The position numbers and the translations under genes were made by a program. A stretch of DNA of 18,173 nucleotides, taken from contig WKLE02003550.1 of assembly GCA_014885115.2 (NCBI GenBank), positions 1 through 18,173 of the forward strand. The letters are read 5' to 3'. Under the pieces are notes generated by a model that saw only the letters and a list, made by a program, of their open reading frames with translations, did not search any database and was not told the DNA's origin. Shown here piece after piece: positions 7,102 to 16,900 of the stretch (position 1 is its first letter; the number at the start of each line of letters is the position of its first letter). The stretch comes from Asterionellopsis glacialis (Eukaryota; Bacillariophyta; Plagiogrammaphyceae; Rhaphoneidales; Asterionellopsidaceae).

Positions 7102-10100
7102 TGGTTGCACGAATGGGCGTTGACACTAATAATACAGGTGGTTTAAAGTTCACAGAAACAGTACCTTATCAGCGATCATTACGATCGGTACTCAAACCTA
7201 CCAATGGTCTAGTTCTTAAGGGAAAAAGGCTGCAGAAGGTGAAAGGAGTGGAAGGGAAAACCCAGAATGATGGCATGAGGGGTGAGACCAAGCAAGGACG
7301 GGATAGCATAGTAGGGTATGTGGACCAAGAACCGGTCTACAATGACAAAGGCCTCATACAGTTAAGTGTGGCCAACTGGGTAAATACAAAGTGTGTTTAC
7401 CATCCAGGACTCAAGGTCATAAGACAGATGATAGTCGAAGAGTGTCTCGCAGCATGGGATTATTCCGATGATGTGGTCAGGGAAGGGCAGATTGACAAAT
7501 CAAGTAAAAGAAGTTTGGAACAATGGATACGAGCACCACCAGGAAAAGTTGTGAGGTTTGCAATTCATACACTGGGTGAATGGTTGCTAGGAAAACCTAT
7601 GAATAAGGGGGGGGGTGAAGAAAACAGGGACGAAGGGTCCAGGGAACAAGGTGGGGGAGACCCCAAAGAGGAGGAGACAGTGGTGGATAGTGCAGGGACG
7701 GACCCTGACTATTCAGTAGCTACTAAGGCGGATAACGCTAAAGTAGACGTGTCACTGTGGGATAAGGAGGTAGGAATTATTCTAGGTTTAGGTAAAATTA
7801 CAACATCTTTAACCAAGGCATGTGCTTTGTTGCGTAAAAGAATGTTTTCATGGTGGAGGAAAAACTTGACTTTGGAATGTGTGAAGTATTTGCGCAAGGA
7901 AGGATGGCGAAAGAGGGATGTGGAAGCAGCACAAGAGTGTGTGAGTCGGGCTGCGAAGTCAACGTTTATGGAATGGGTGGACGGATCTAGACTATTCTTC
8001 TGGCGATGGCCTCGCAAATTTCGAGATGACGCCAGGGATGGTATGAAACTCTGGTATAACTCTCCCACCCAGCGTTGGTTTGGAACATCCACTCCAGCAG
8101 ATTCACTAGAGGCTGAACTAAAGATGCGCGACAAAGAGGATAAATTGATTAGCCGGCAATATTTAGAGCGAGGAAAAGGTGTTTATGTAGAGTCTGTAGT
8201 GCAGTGTTTTGCCATCAGCAAAGGTAGTGATGATATCAGGGTAGTATGGGATGCTCGCAAAAATGGCGTGAATGAACACCTTTGGGCACCACATTTCTTT
8301 CTACCAGGATCGCAAAATTTAGAGCACCTTCTCACCTGCAAGTCCTATCAAGGAGATATGGACGTGGGCGAAATGTTCTTAAACTTTATGCTTCATTTCA
8401 GCAATCGCAAACACTTTGGAGTGCAATATTTCACCATTGATAAACAGGGACGGGAGAAACAAGAATTAACCAGATTTTGTCGGCTCATGTTTGGTAGCAA
8501 GTTGTCACCCTATGCAGCAGTTCAGATGATGTATAGAGCCATGGAGGTGATGATGGGAGATCCCACAGATCAAACAAACATTTTTGGATGGGAGGAGGTG
8601 GCCCTAAACTTACCTGGCGATCCCCAGTATAAACCCTGGAGACCCAAAATCGCAAAATTAATGTCCACCAGAGAGATTGCGCCAGATGCCATATTTTATG
8701 TAGATGACGGGCGCGCAGTGGGATCTTCATGGGATTCATGTAATCGAGCACTACACCGAATGTCATCAACATTGAACAGTTTAGGTATGCAAGATGCAGC
8801 TGGAAAACGGAGACTTCCATCAAAAACTCCAGGGGCTTGGGCCGGGTTAGTGACGGACACCTCAGGCAAGACACCCACTGCTGGATTATCAGAAGAGAAG
8901 TGGGGACGATTGAAAGGAGACATTAAATGGCTAGATGAGCAGTTGAAGAATTCTAAAGGATTAGAGATGAAAAAGGCTTTGTCAGTACAAGGTTTCCTAG
9001 TGCATGCTGCCCGCGTGTATCCTAATTTGAAACCTTATCTAAAGGGACTGCATCTCACCTTGGAATCTTGGAGACCAGACAGAGACAAGCACGGATGGAA
9101 GCGCAATGACTGGATTGATTACTTTGAAGCAGGGGATCCGGAAGATTCCGAAGTGATAACTCAGTTAGCCGCAAGGACTCAAAAGCAGGCGCCAGCATAT
9201 GTACAACCAGTACCTCTGCTACAATGGTCAGTGAGGGTACTAAAGGCTTTAACTCAGCAGTCCTCTCCGGTGCAACGGCCTATTCGAGCAAGTCAGGGTA
9301 CAAGCGTGGTGTATAGATTTGGAGATGCCTCAGGAGAAGGGTATGGTTCATCGTTTACTAGGAAAGGCCACAAACTCTCAGTGAGACACGGACTTTGGTG
9401 TACAAAAATTTCTGAAGAGTCATCAAATTATAGAGAATTTAGAAACTTGTTAGATTCCATCAAGATTGAAGCCCAGCAGAACAAACTCCATGGGTATGAA
9501 GTATGGATGTTTACAGACAACTGGGTAGCAGAATCTTGTTATGTGAAGGGATCTTGTCATTCACGAATTTTAAATGAGATGGTAGCTGAGTTGCATGTCC
9601 TAGCCATGAATCATGGTTTCTCCTTACATATCATACATGTGGCAGGAACACGAATGATAGCCCAAGGAACTGACCCTTTGTCGCAAGGCAAATTCGAAGC
9701 AGGAGTAATGGGAGGAGACAGTATGTTATCGCACATTCCCTTAAACTTAGGGGCCATGGATAGGTCGCTAGTTTTAGGGGAATGGATTCGGACATGGGCA
9801 GACACTTGTCCTGCTCACCCTGAAACCCCAAATGATTGGTTTAGTAATGGCCACAAGCCTGGAGTGCATCTTTGGGCACCCCCACCAGTCATTGGCCTCA
9901 AAGTCTTCAAACAAGTGAGCTTGGCTAGGCACAAACGCCCTTATGACACTACACACATCATTGTAATCCCACAATTGATGTACTACTGTTGGCGGAAACG
10001 GTTACTGAAAGAAGCAGACCTCATTTTGGAATTGCCGGCAGGTTTTCAATTTTGGACAACGAACAACCATGAACCTCTTATCCTTGCTGTTTGCTGCCCT

Positions 10101-10253
10101 GTATGTTCTTCTGCACCTTTTAGGTTACAAGAGAAAAGGGAAATGGTGGAACTACACAAATCATTGCAACAACTGCGGAAAGAGAGTGAATTGGAGCTGC
10201 GGCGTGGTTTGCGCAAATTTTGGAAAGTCACAAGAAGGCTTGTCACCATGTGA
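7086..10253 (+). CDS. pol: Reverse transcriptase-RNase H (Pol main part) of copy 1
   Basis: Continuous frame of 1055 codons beginning at a GTG, really the continuation of the upstream pol piece in another phase. After a linker (to ~residue 225) comes CALLRKRMFSWWRKN and GSRLFFWRWP, then the RT. Fingers read KGSDDIRVVWDARKNGVNEHLWAPHFFLP; motif A is GDMDVGEMFLNF (D424, D426), a form typical of this algal YR family. Motif C is FYVDDGRAVG (Y538-D541). RNase H follows with D747 (FGDASG), E784 (YREF), D811 (MFTDNW) and D863 (GTDPL), so all four acidic residues are present. A C-terminal extension (HLWAPPPVIG, ARHKRPYDTTHIIVIPQL, NNHEPLILAVCCP) is a family feature of unknown role. It makes cDNA from the element RNA. 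The last 185 nt overlap the YR ORF. No nonsense codon interrupts it. Confidence 0.88.
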   Translation: MWKVLVVARMGVDTNNTGGLKFTETVPYQRSLRSVLKPTNGLVLKGKRLQKVKGVEGKTQNDGMRGETKQGRDSIVGYVDQEPVYNDKGLIQLSVANWVNTKCVYHPGLKVIRQMIVEECLAAWDYSDDVVREGQIDKSSKRSLEQWIRAPPGKVVRFAIHTLGEWLLGKPMNKGGGEENRDEGSREQGGGDPKEEETVVDSAGTDPDYSVATKADNAKVDVSLWDKEVGIILGLGKITTSLTKACALLRKRMFSWWRKNLTLECVKYLRKEGWRKRDVEAAQECVSRAAKSTFMEWVDGSRLFFWRWPRKFRDDARDGMKLWYNSPTQRWFGTSTPADSLEAELKMRDKEDKLISRQYLERGKGVYVESVVQCFAISKGSDDIRVVWDARKNGVNEHLWAPHFFLPGSQNLEHLLTCKSYQGDMDVGEMFLNFMLHFSNRKHFGVQYFTIDKQGREKQELTRFCRLMFGSKLSPYAAVQMMYRAMEVMMGDPTDQTNIFGWEEVALNLPGDPQYKPWRPKIAKLMSTREIAPDAIFYVDDGRAVGSSWDSCNRALHRMSSTLNSLGMQDAAGKRRLPSKTPGAWAGLVTDTSGKTPTAGLSEEKWGRLKGDIKWLDEQLKNSKGLEMKKALSVQGFLVHAARVYPNLKPYLKGLHLTLESWRPDRDKHGWKRNDWIDYFEAGDPEDSEVITQLAARTQKQAPAYVQPVPLLQWSVRVLKALTQQSSPVQRPIRASQGTSVVYRFGDASGEGYGSSFTRKGHKLSVRHGLWCTKISEESSNYREFRNLLDSIKIEAQQNKLHGYEVWMFTDNWVAESCYVKGSCHSRILNEMVAELHVLAMNHGFSLHIIHVAGTRMIAQGTDPLSQGKFEAGVMGGDSMLSHIPLNLGAMDRSLVLGEWIRTWADTCPAHPETPNDWFSNGHKPGVHLWAPPPVIGLKVFKQVSLARHKRPYDTTHIIVIPQLMYYCWRKRLLKEADLILELPAGFQFWTTNNHEPLILAVCCPVCSSAPFRLQEKREMVELHKSLQQLRKESELELRRGLRKFWKVTRRLVTM

Positions 10254-11634
10254 GTTTATATCATGTGGACCATGTTGTACTCCACATAGGTGGGATAAGT
10301 TCAAAATCCAAGACCCTGCAGATGTTATTGAAGGCAAATTGAGTTACAATGAAGAGCAAAAACGATTCAGAGAAGCGAGACCAGGAGATCATACCATGCG
10401 TATGTTCCAGTGTGATAAATGCCAGTTTCAGAATTGTTATTTTCAAAATCCTAATAATAAAGTGGCATCGGATGAACTAGCCATGTGCTGCATTCGACGG
10501 GCAAACTTGGATGCCTTCTGGAGTCAGGAGCCTGCAACAGTACAAAATCATGTCAATGAGGTGAGATTTCAAATAAAATATGGGGACCAACTCAACCTGG
10601 ACATGTTTGAAGAATTGGGACCATGGGAACTAGAAGACCGTATGGGAATGAAACAGGCCATTGAAATATTACTCCGATCCCGAGAACCCAGGCGAAATGG
10701 TTTCACGGTAAAATTCTCAACGACTTGAAAGGCCAGGGGAGTTTTTATATGAGTAGCGCACGCATCACCAACCTCCAAACGTAATCAAACATTTGCAAAG
10801 GACCGCAACAAATTAACGATTACTCATGCTACCACATATGGAGAATGGTTCTCGTCGTTCATGGAAGGAGTATTGGCACGAATGGGGCAGATCACCCGCC
10901 AAGACCAAGCAATTTCTATTGAAGAGATGTTAGCATTTCAACAAGGATTTGAAAATACATGGAACCACGAAGGCTATGACATAGACGTGAACGTTCTCGA
11001 GGCGGCAGTATTCGCTTTGACGACCTATGTGGGTTCGTTACAGGGTTACGAAACGGTGAAGATTCACTTGCCAACGCTGATTGAAAAACTCAAGGAAGCA
11101 TCGACCAGTGGAGGTCTGGATTCACAGGTACCCTATTATGGCATACCACTGATTGGACGTTTCAAGACTGAGGCCGGAGAAAGAGCATTTGCAATCCCCA
11201 TGGCAAGCGAGACTGTGTCAGGATTAAAACCGTTGTTATGGATGATCAGACTTATCAACAAGTTGAAAATGGAAGGTGAATATGACCAGTCATGGATGCT
11301 GGCCAAACAGGCAGGTTCATCTCAGCAGGCGGCTATGAATAAATATGAAAAGGAAATATTCGGTCGTCTAAGACAAATCCAAAGGGAACGCCTGGACTTG
11401 ATCCCCAAATCAGTAGACGTTGATCAAGATTATGGATTAGCAAGAATGTTTAGGCGAGGAGCAACTACTCGAGCACAAATCGCGGGGGTAAGCAGTGATG
11501 ACATCAACGCGCAAAACCAATGGAGAGCAGAAATGAACTCTAGAGGAAAAGGGTATACTGGAACAATGAAAGACTTATATACTGATTTTCTGCAATCGGC
11601 AGAAATGTTATTAAGATTTTCACGAGCATTATGA
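10069..11634 (+). pseudogene. Tyrosine recombinase of copy 1, broken by two TGA codons
   Basis: Two open pieces (10069-10728 and 10753-11634, the latter with an ATG at 10861) lie in the same phase and are separated only by TGA at 10726 and 10750. Copy 2 has CGG and AGG at those codons, so this is one gene. The N-terminus carries paired cysteines (HCNNCGKRVNWSC, CEFISCGPC, CDKCQFQNC) suggesting zinc binding, then RRANLDAFWSQEPATV, a family signature before the core-binding domain. The catalytic part has VGSLQGYETVKI (box I, where family members have R; here Q, codon 11041-11043), PLIGRFK, MFRRGATT, NQWR and the nucleophile in DLYTDF (Tyr, 11578-11580). A YR would join a circular cDNA to the genome. 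The ATG at 10069 has A at -3. The product is truncated and probably inactive. Confidence 0.78.
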
Positions 11635-12397
11635 AGGAAAAGGACAACTACTTGCAGCAATTAGAACACAAATGATCATGAGGATAAAGTTCATTCAATA
11701 ATTGACAAAGCAAGAAAGGTTTGTTGAGAGGAGCTGTGATGGAGGTAGTACCAGAGAGGATTACTGGGCGTAATGCAATTCAAGGACACTGACAAAGGTT
11801 TCAGAGGAGGTTGATTGGCATCTGGTACAAGTTCGAAAAGATTCGAGTAGGATCTGAAAAGTGGATGGTTTGAATGAGGTATCCAGGATAACCTGACTTT
11901 AAATTCGAACAAACGAATGTTAAATACAATCAAACCTGGAACACTTATCACCTACGGATAAGAAGTATCCAAATTACTTACAACAAGGCCCAAGGCTGGG
12001 GTTCCACCACCAATAGTTTAGAATTAACAATGCATATCTAATAATGTCTTATGACCAAGGATTTGACCTTCTTCAATTCAATACCAAAGCTGGAATGCCG
12101 CAAGTTCCCGCCTTGTGTCCAATAACTAAGCTGGGACCTAGGCGAAGTGAAAGCAAGGTAGCAGATGAAGAAGAAGGACAAAACCAAGGACAGACAGACA
12201 TTAATATGTTTTGAGAGAGATGCATGACTGAAGACGAATCGCTAAAATGTTTCAAACAGGAAGAACATCAACAGATGTTCGATGACAAACAGTTGGAAAC
12301 AAATTTCAGAAGCAAGCTGATTAATGGAAAAGAGTTCAACTTAAGACGGAAGAAATCTCAGAAAACAGATGTTTAGACAAAAAAAAATTTCAATGTA
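11635..12397 (+). other. 3' region of copy 1
   Basis: No conserved domain is found. A small frame 12044-12214 (56 codons, MSYDQGFDLLQF start) is followed in the same phase, after a TGA, by an open stretch from ATG 12224 to a TAG at 12374-12376. Part of this lies in the 207-bp perfect inverted repeat. Only the last part, from about 12009, has a counterpart in copy 2; 11635-12008 is missing there. It is most likely 3' untranslated or regulatory sequence. Confidence 0.45.
12115..12321 (+). repeat. 207-bp perfect inverted repeat, left arm
   Basis: Every base from GTGTCCAATAAC to AGCAAGCTGAT matches the reverse complement of 12654-12860. It belongs to the 3' region of copy 1. The 332-bp spacer between the arms contains the right terminal repeat of copy 1. 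Confidence 0.9.
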
Positions 12398-12478
12398 AAA
12401 ACGAAGTACTTTACAATCAACATCAACTTGAGGATCCTTGTTCAAGCTAAGTCTTGTTTGTATTTCCAACATAACCAA
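12398..12478 (+). repeat. Right terminal inverted repeat of copy 1
   Basis: Partner of 4347-4427, one mismatch (CA here against CG). It starts AAAACGAAGTACTTTAC and ends CATAACCAA. The following ATTTGTGAGCACTCTT (12479-12494) also follows the lone repeat at 3999-4080 with one change, so the right end may be longer than the left. Confidence 0.85.
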
Positions 12479-12653
12479 ATTTGTGAGCACTCTTATGAAA
12501 GCACTCACTGTTTGTTGTTTGGATAGAGTGGTAGATCACTACCATATGCCACGAGCTTGTCACTGATTTGCTTCATTTATTTTCGACTCCGATAATTTTT
12601 CAAAATATTTCATTTCTTTTGGATCAATTATTTTCATTCGGAATATATGATTT
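12479..12653. other. Spacer between copy 1 and the shared 3' part of copy 2
   Basis: AT-rich, no gene. Near the start GTGAG...CTCAC can form a small hairpin (about 12484-12510). On the minus strand an open frame runs from the copy 2 arm through this stretch to 12560, but it resembles nothing I know. This is where the end of copy 2 should lie; I find no terminal repeat belonging to copy 2. Confidence 0.4.
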
Positions 12654-12860
12654 ATCAGCTTGCTTCTGAAATTTGTTTCCAACTGTTTGTCATCGAACAT
12701 CTGTTGATGTTCTTCCTGTTTGAAACATTTTAGCGATTCGTCTTCAGTCATGCATCTCTCTCAAAACATATTAATGTCTGTCTGTCCTTGGTTTTGTCCT
12801 TCTTCTTCATCTGCTACCTTGCTTTCACTTCGCCTAGGTCCCAGCTTAGTTATTGGACAC
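12654..12860 (-). repeat. 207-bp perfect inverted repeat, right arm
   Basis: Exact reverse complement of 12115-12321. It lies in the 3' region of copy 2. Beyond both ends of the arm the two copies differ (AC against TT next to GTGTCC; TAAATC against TTAATG at the other side). Confidence 0.9.
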
Positions 12861-13080
12861 GTGGCGGGAACAGCTGTTCTTTTTCTTGTGGTCTTGATGA
12901 ACAGCTGTTCTTCTGTTTCTTCCAAACGTTTTAGCGATCCCGATCTTCAGTTGTGCACCTTAGCAATTCTCTTGTCTTTTTATATGTCTGTCTGCTTTGC
13001 TCCCTAATTTGGGTGTCGTTTGACCGACTTGCATTTCGTCTAGGTCCCATCTTAGTTTGGCACACGTGGCGGGAACTTGC
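12654..13080 (-). repeat. Two diverged tandem units in the 3' region of copy 2
   Basis: On the minus strand two units of about 210 bp each begin with TTCCCGCCACGTGT, followed by similar order: a GGGACCTAG(A/G)CGAA block, GACAGACAT, and TGAAGA(T/C)CG...ATCGCTAAAA. Units start near 13078 and 12871. Copy 1 has one unit, so one was lost there or gained here. Inside lie two copies of the 12-bp palindrome GAACAGCTGTTC (12868-12879 and 12899-12910). Confidence 0.6.
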
Positions 13081-13160
13081 GGCATTTCCTCTAGTCTCAC
13101 GTCACTCACATAGGGAGAAAAGCAGATAGATCATATAAGATGGTAATGTTAATTCTAATT

Positions 13161-13934
13161 CTAATGGTGGTTAATCGTTAGTTTGTTTTGGTCCTTCGCA
13201 AATGTTTGGTTACGTTTGGAGGTTGGTGATGCGTGCACTACCCTTGTAAAAACTCCCCTGGCTTTCCGAGTTGTTGAGAATTTTACTGTGAAACCATTTC
13301 GGCCGGGTTCTCAAGATCGGAGTAATATTCTAATGGCTTGTTTCATTCCCATATGCTCTCCCAGTTTCCATGGTCCCAATTCTTTGAACATGTCCAAGTT
13401 GAGTTGGTCCCCATATTTTATTTGAAATCTCACCTCATTGACATGATTTCGTACTGTTGCAGGCTCCCGACTCCAGAAGGCATCCAAGTTCACACACCGA
13501 ATGCAGCACATGGCCAGTTCATCCGATGCCATTTTATCATTAGGATGTTGAAAATAACAATTCTGAAACTGGCATTTGTCACACTGCAACATACGCATGG
13601 TATGATCTCCTGGTCTTGCTTCTCTGAATCGTTTTCGCTCTTCATCGTCTGACACTAAACTCAATCCCCCTTCAATGACATCTGCAGGGTCTTGGATTTT
13701 GAACTTATCCCACCTATGTGGAGTATAACATGGTCCACATGATATGAACTCACATGGTGACAAGCCTTCTTGTGACCTTCCAAAATTTGCGTGAACTACG
13801 CCACAGCTCCAATTCACCCTCTTTCCGCAGTTGTTGCAATGATTTATGTAGTTCCACCATTTCCCTTTTCTCTTGTAACCTAAAAGGTGCAGAAGAACAT
13901 ACAGGGCAGCAAACAGCAAGGATAAGTGGTTCAT
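13161..13934 (-). pseudogene. Tyrosine recombinase remnant of copy 2 (N-terminal part only)
   Basis: Collinear with 10069 to about 10825 of copy 1: hydrophobic start, the same cysteine pairs (HCNNCGKRVNWSC, CDKCQFQNC) and NLDAFWSREPATV. A TGA at 13311-13313 stands where copy 1 has CGA. Beyond it the frame continues (STTRKARGVF, then VVHASPTSKRNQTFAKD) and shows the reading that is interrupted in copy 1. After TINHH a TAG at 13161 follows, because the catalytic half (copy 1 about 10826-12008) is deleted and 3' sequence joins directly. It cannot encode a recombinase. Confidence 0.75.
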
Positions 13935-16900
13935 GGTTGTTCATTGTCCAAAAGTGAAAACCCGTTGGCAATTCCAGAATGAGGTCTGCTTCTTTCAGTA
14001 ACCGTTTCCTCCAGCGGTAGTACATCAATCTTGGAATTACAATGATGTGTGTAGTGTGATAAGGTCGTTTGTGTCTAGCCATGCTCACTTGTTCTAGGAC
14101 TTCGAGACCAATGACCAGTGGGGGTGCCCAGAGATGCACTCCTGGCTTGTGACCATTACTAAACCAATCATTTGGGGTTTCAGGGTGAGCAGGACAAGTA
14201 TCTGCCCATGTCCGAATCCATTCCCCTAAAGTTGGCGACCTGTCCATGGCCCCTAAGTTTAAGGGAATGTGCAATAACATACTGTCTCCTCCCATTACTC
14301 CCACTTCAAATTCGCCTCAGGACAAAGGGTCAGTTCCTTGGGCTATCATTCGTGTTCCAGCCACATGTACGATATGTAGGGAGAAACCATGATTCATGGC
14401 TAGGACATGCAACTCAGCTACCATCTCATTTAAAATAAGTGAATGACAAGATCCCTTCACATAACAAGATTCCACTACCCAGTTGTCTGTGAACATCCAA
14501 ACTTCATACCCATGGAGTTTGTTCTGCTGGGCTTAAATCTTGATGGAGTCTAACAGGTTTCTAAATTCTCTATAATTCAATGAATGATTCTTCAGAAATT
14601 TTTGTACACCAAACTCCATGTCTCACTGAGATTTTGTGACCTTTCCTAGTAAATGATGACCCATACCCTTCTCCTGAGGCATCTCCAAATCCATAAACTA
14701 CGATTGTACCCTGACTTGCTCAAATAGGTCGTCGCACCGGAGAGGACTGCTTAGTTAAAGCCTTTAATACCTTCACTGACCATTGCAGCAGAGGTACTGG
14801 TTGTACATATGCTGGCGCCTGTTTCTGAGTCCTTTCGGCTAACTGGGTTATCACTTCAGAGTCTTCCGGATCCCCAGCTTCAAAGTAATCCGTCCAGTCA
14901 TTGCGCGTCCATCCATGCTCGTCTCTGTCTGGTCTCCACGATTCCAATGTGAGATGCAGTCCCTTTAGATAAGGTTTCAAATCCGGATACATGCAGGCAG
15001 CATGCACTAGGAACCCTTGTACTGACAAAGCCTTTTTCATTTCTAATCCTTTAGGATTGTTCAACTGCTCCTCTAGCCATTTAATGTCTCCTTTCAATCA
15101 GCCCCATTTCTCTTCTGATAATCCAGCAGTGGGTGTCTTGCCTGAGGTGTCCGTTACTACTCCGGCCCAAGCCCCTGGAGTTTTTGATGGGGGTCTCTGT
15201 TTTTGAGCTGCATCTTGTATACCTAACATGTTCAATGTTGAGGACATTCAATGCAGTGCTTGATTACATGATTCCCATGAAGATCCCACAGCACGCCCAT
15301 CGTCTACATAGAATATGGCATCTGGCGCAATCTCTCCGGCGGATGTTAGTTTAGCTATTTTTGGTCTCCAGGGCTTATATTGTGGATCTCCAGGTAAGTT
15401 TAGGGCCACATCCTTCCATCCAAAAATGTTTGTTGGATCTGTGGCATCTCCCATAATCACCTCCATGGCTCTATACATCATCTGAAGTGCTGCATAGGGT
15501 GACAACTTGCTTCCAAATATGAGCCGACAAAATCTGGTTAATTCTTGTTTCTCTCGTCCCTGTTTATCAACGGTGAAATATCGCACCCCAAAGTGTTTGC
15601 GATCACTGAAATGAAGCATAAAATTTAAAAACCATTTCACCCACATCCATATCTCCATGATAGGACTTGCAGGTGAGTAGGTGCTCTAAATTTTGCAAAC
15701 CTGGTAAAAAGAAATGTGGAGTCCAAAGGTGTTCATTTACACCATTTTTGCGTGCATCCCATACTACCCGGATATCATCACTACCTTTGCTGACAGCAAA
15801 ACGCGGCACTACAGACTCTACATAAACACCTTTTCCCTGCTCTAAATATCTTCAACCAATCAATTTATCTTCTTTGTCGCGCATCTTTTGTTCAGCCTCT
15901 AGTGAGTCTGCTGGAGTAGATGTTCCAAACCATTGCTGGGTGGGAGAGTTATACCAGAGTTTCATACCATCCCTGGCGTCATCTCGAAATTTGCAAGGCC
16001 ATCACCAGAAGAATAATCTAGATCCGTCAACCCATTCCATAAATGTTGACTTCGCAGCCCAACTCACACACTCTCGTGCTGCTTCCACATCCCTCTTTCT
16101 CCATCCTGCCTTGCACAGGTACTTCACACATTCCAAGGTCAAGTTTTTCCTCCACCATGAAAACATTCTTTTACGCAACAAAGCACATGCTTTTGTTAAT
16201 GCTGTTGTAATTTTATCTAAACCTAGAATAATTCCTACCTCCCTATCCCACAATGACACGTCTACTTTGGCGTCATCCGCCTTAGTAGCTACTGAATAAT
16301 CAGGGTCCGTCCCTGCACTATCCAAAACTGTCTCCTCCTCTTTGGGCTCTACCCCACCTTGTTCCCTGGACCCTTTGTCCCCATTTTCTTCACTGCTCCC
16401 TTTATTCATAGGTTTTCCTTGCAACCATTCACCCAGTGTACGCATTGCAAACCTTACAACTTTTCCTGGTGGTGCTCGTATCCATCGTTCCAAACTCCTT
16501 TTACTTGATTTGTCAATCTGCCCTTCTCTGACCACATCATTGGAATAATCCCATGCTGCAAGACACTCTTTGACTGTCATCTGTCTTATGACCTTGAGTC
16601 CTGGATGATAAACACACTTTGTATTTACCCAATTGGCCACACTTAACTGTATGAGGCCTTCATCATCGTAGACTGGTTCTTGGTCCACATACCCTACTAC
16701 GCCATTCCGTCCTTGCTTGGACTCACCCCTCATTCCATTGTTCTGGGTTTGCCCTTCCACTCCTTTCACCTTCTGCAGCCTCCGTCCCTTGAGGACTGAC
16801 CCATTGGTAGGTTTGAGTACTGATCGTAGTGATCGCCAATAAGGTACTGTTTCTGTGAACTTCAGATCACCTGAGTTACTAATGTCAACATCCACTTGTG

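Larger units (their letters stand above)
4347..12478 (+). mobile_element. Copy 1: YR (DIRS-order) retrotransposon, near full length, 8.1 kb
   Basis: Bounded by 81-bp terminal inverted repeats (4347-4427 and 12398-12478) differing at one base. It carries gag, pol with RT and RNase H, and a tyrosine recombinase. Those ORFs plus inverted ends and no visible target-site duplication (left flank ...ATGGTCC, right flank ATTTGTG...) fit a YR retrotransposon of the order Dirivirales/DIRS. The order gag-RT/RH-YR resembles Ngaro more than DIRS-1. The right terminal repeat seems to have an extra ~16 bp (12479-12494) shared with the lone repeat at 3999-4096. This recalls the longer right end of DIRS-1. 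Lesions: a 2-nt insertion in pol, two TGA in YR, a changed YR active-site residue. It probably cannot move on its own now. Confidence 0.85.

Noticed and set aside
7709..8923. Antisense ORFs of 75-141 codons opposite pol, also seen on the plus strand opposite copy 2
   Set aside because: They overlap the strongly supported RT frame and only recur in copy 2 because the underlying DNA is homologous.
10069..10728. A free-standing Cys-rich zinc-finger gene
   Set aside because: It shares phase with the recombinase ORF and the frame is continuous through the same place in copy 2; it is the YR N-terminus.
6475..10752. An alternative genetic code in which TAA or TGA is read as an amino acid
   Set aside because: TGA ends the first host gene and pol, TAA ends gag, and the internal TGA codons correspond to CGA, CGG or AGG in the other copy. 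Mutation explains them.
10777..10799. CCAAACGTAATCAAACATTTG resembles the outer end of the terminal repeat (CCAACGTAACCAAATTTG), a possible internal complementary region as in DIRS-1
   Set aside because: The match needs base insertions, the stretch is YR coding sequence, and it is in the same sense as the right repeat rather than joining both ends.
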